Shown piece by piece: positions 63,735 to 64,000 of a DNA stretch of 64,000 nucleotides. The position numbers and the translations under genes are program-made. Source of the stretch: Norana najaformis (taxonomy: Eukaryota; Annelida; Clitellata; Crassiclitellata; Hormogastridae). The stretch spans positions 19,706,762-19,770,761 of the forward strand of contig OZ029927.1 in the NCBI GenBank assembly GCA_964023275.1, given 5' to 3'. How positions within the stretch are numbered: the first letter of the stretch is position 1; each line of letters opens with the position of its first letter. Below the pieces are notes generated by a model. The model saw only the letters and a program-made list of their open reading frames with translations. It was not told the DNA's origin and did not search any database.

Positions 63735-64000
63735 TGCTGTCACACGCGCATATACACACGCATGCGCACACACACACTCACACGCACGCACACACACATA
63801 CTAGATATGACGTAATCTTTACCCTTACGTAGAAGAATTTAGATGAATATAATATACACACACATGTATATATATAATTATATTCTGTGGTCGTTGATTT
63901 CGTATATATATATATATATATATTCCATCAACGGAACCTACGTAATACATATATATATTGCGTAAGTTCCGGTGACGGAATATATATATATATATATATG
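63735..64000. repeat. (CA)n, (TA)n and a terminal inverted repeat
   Basis: A CA tract at about 63738-63800, TA tracts, then imperfect inverted arms of about 28 bases (ttccatcaacggaacctacg and its near complement) around a short TA-rich loop. The hairpin runs to the window end. Confidence 0.75.

Overview
The window is animal nuclear DNA, not bacterial. Coding sequence lies in short exons with GT/AG borders and matched phases. Introns and intergenic DNA are AT-rich and full of microsatellites and interspersed repeats, several with tRNA-like pol III promoter boxes. The species cannot be named from the sequence. An invertebrate, probably marine, is my best guess from the domain mix and the repeat landscape; this is weak.

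Two genes assemble end to end from the raw sequence. On the + strand, six coding exons between 8123 and 22407 keep one frame and give a 636-residue type I membrane protein: signal peptide, SUEL-type (galactose-binding) lectin domain, CUB domain, short sushi-like module, transmembrane helix, and a 264-residue proline-rich tail. I do not recognise this order as a named receptor. On the - strand, thirteen coding exons between 37864 and 28980 give a 637-residue orthologue of LGN/Pins (GPSM2): an N-terminal TPR array, a linker with the conserved phospho-site region, and four GoLoco motifs. It is the adaptor that links Galpha-i at the cortex to the spindle machinery in oriented division. The two genes converge tail to tail over about 6 kb of repeat-rich DNA.

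From 40.7 to 47.6 kb lies a direct segmental duplication. Each copy has an identical short exon coding a start methionine and hydrophobic signal sequence, followed 2-3 kb later by a matching second exon. In the downstream copy the predicted product is a small secreted peptide of about 80 residues with four cysteines. In the upstream copy homology stops inside the second exon, so it looks truncated. I do not recognise the family; this is the best candidate for something undescribed.

The rest, including 1-8.1 kb, 38-40.7 kb and about 16 kb from 47.7 kb to the end, holds no gene I can support. It contains several SINE-like families, a non-autonomous hAT element with its target duplication, retroposon insertions with target duplications, two arrays in which the A-box half of a tRNA-derived SINE is amplified at a 42-bp period, a GC-rich 16-bp minisatellite made of two palindromes, and a CpG-rich patch at 3.2-3.9 kb that may be a promoter.
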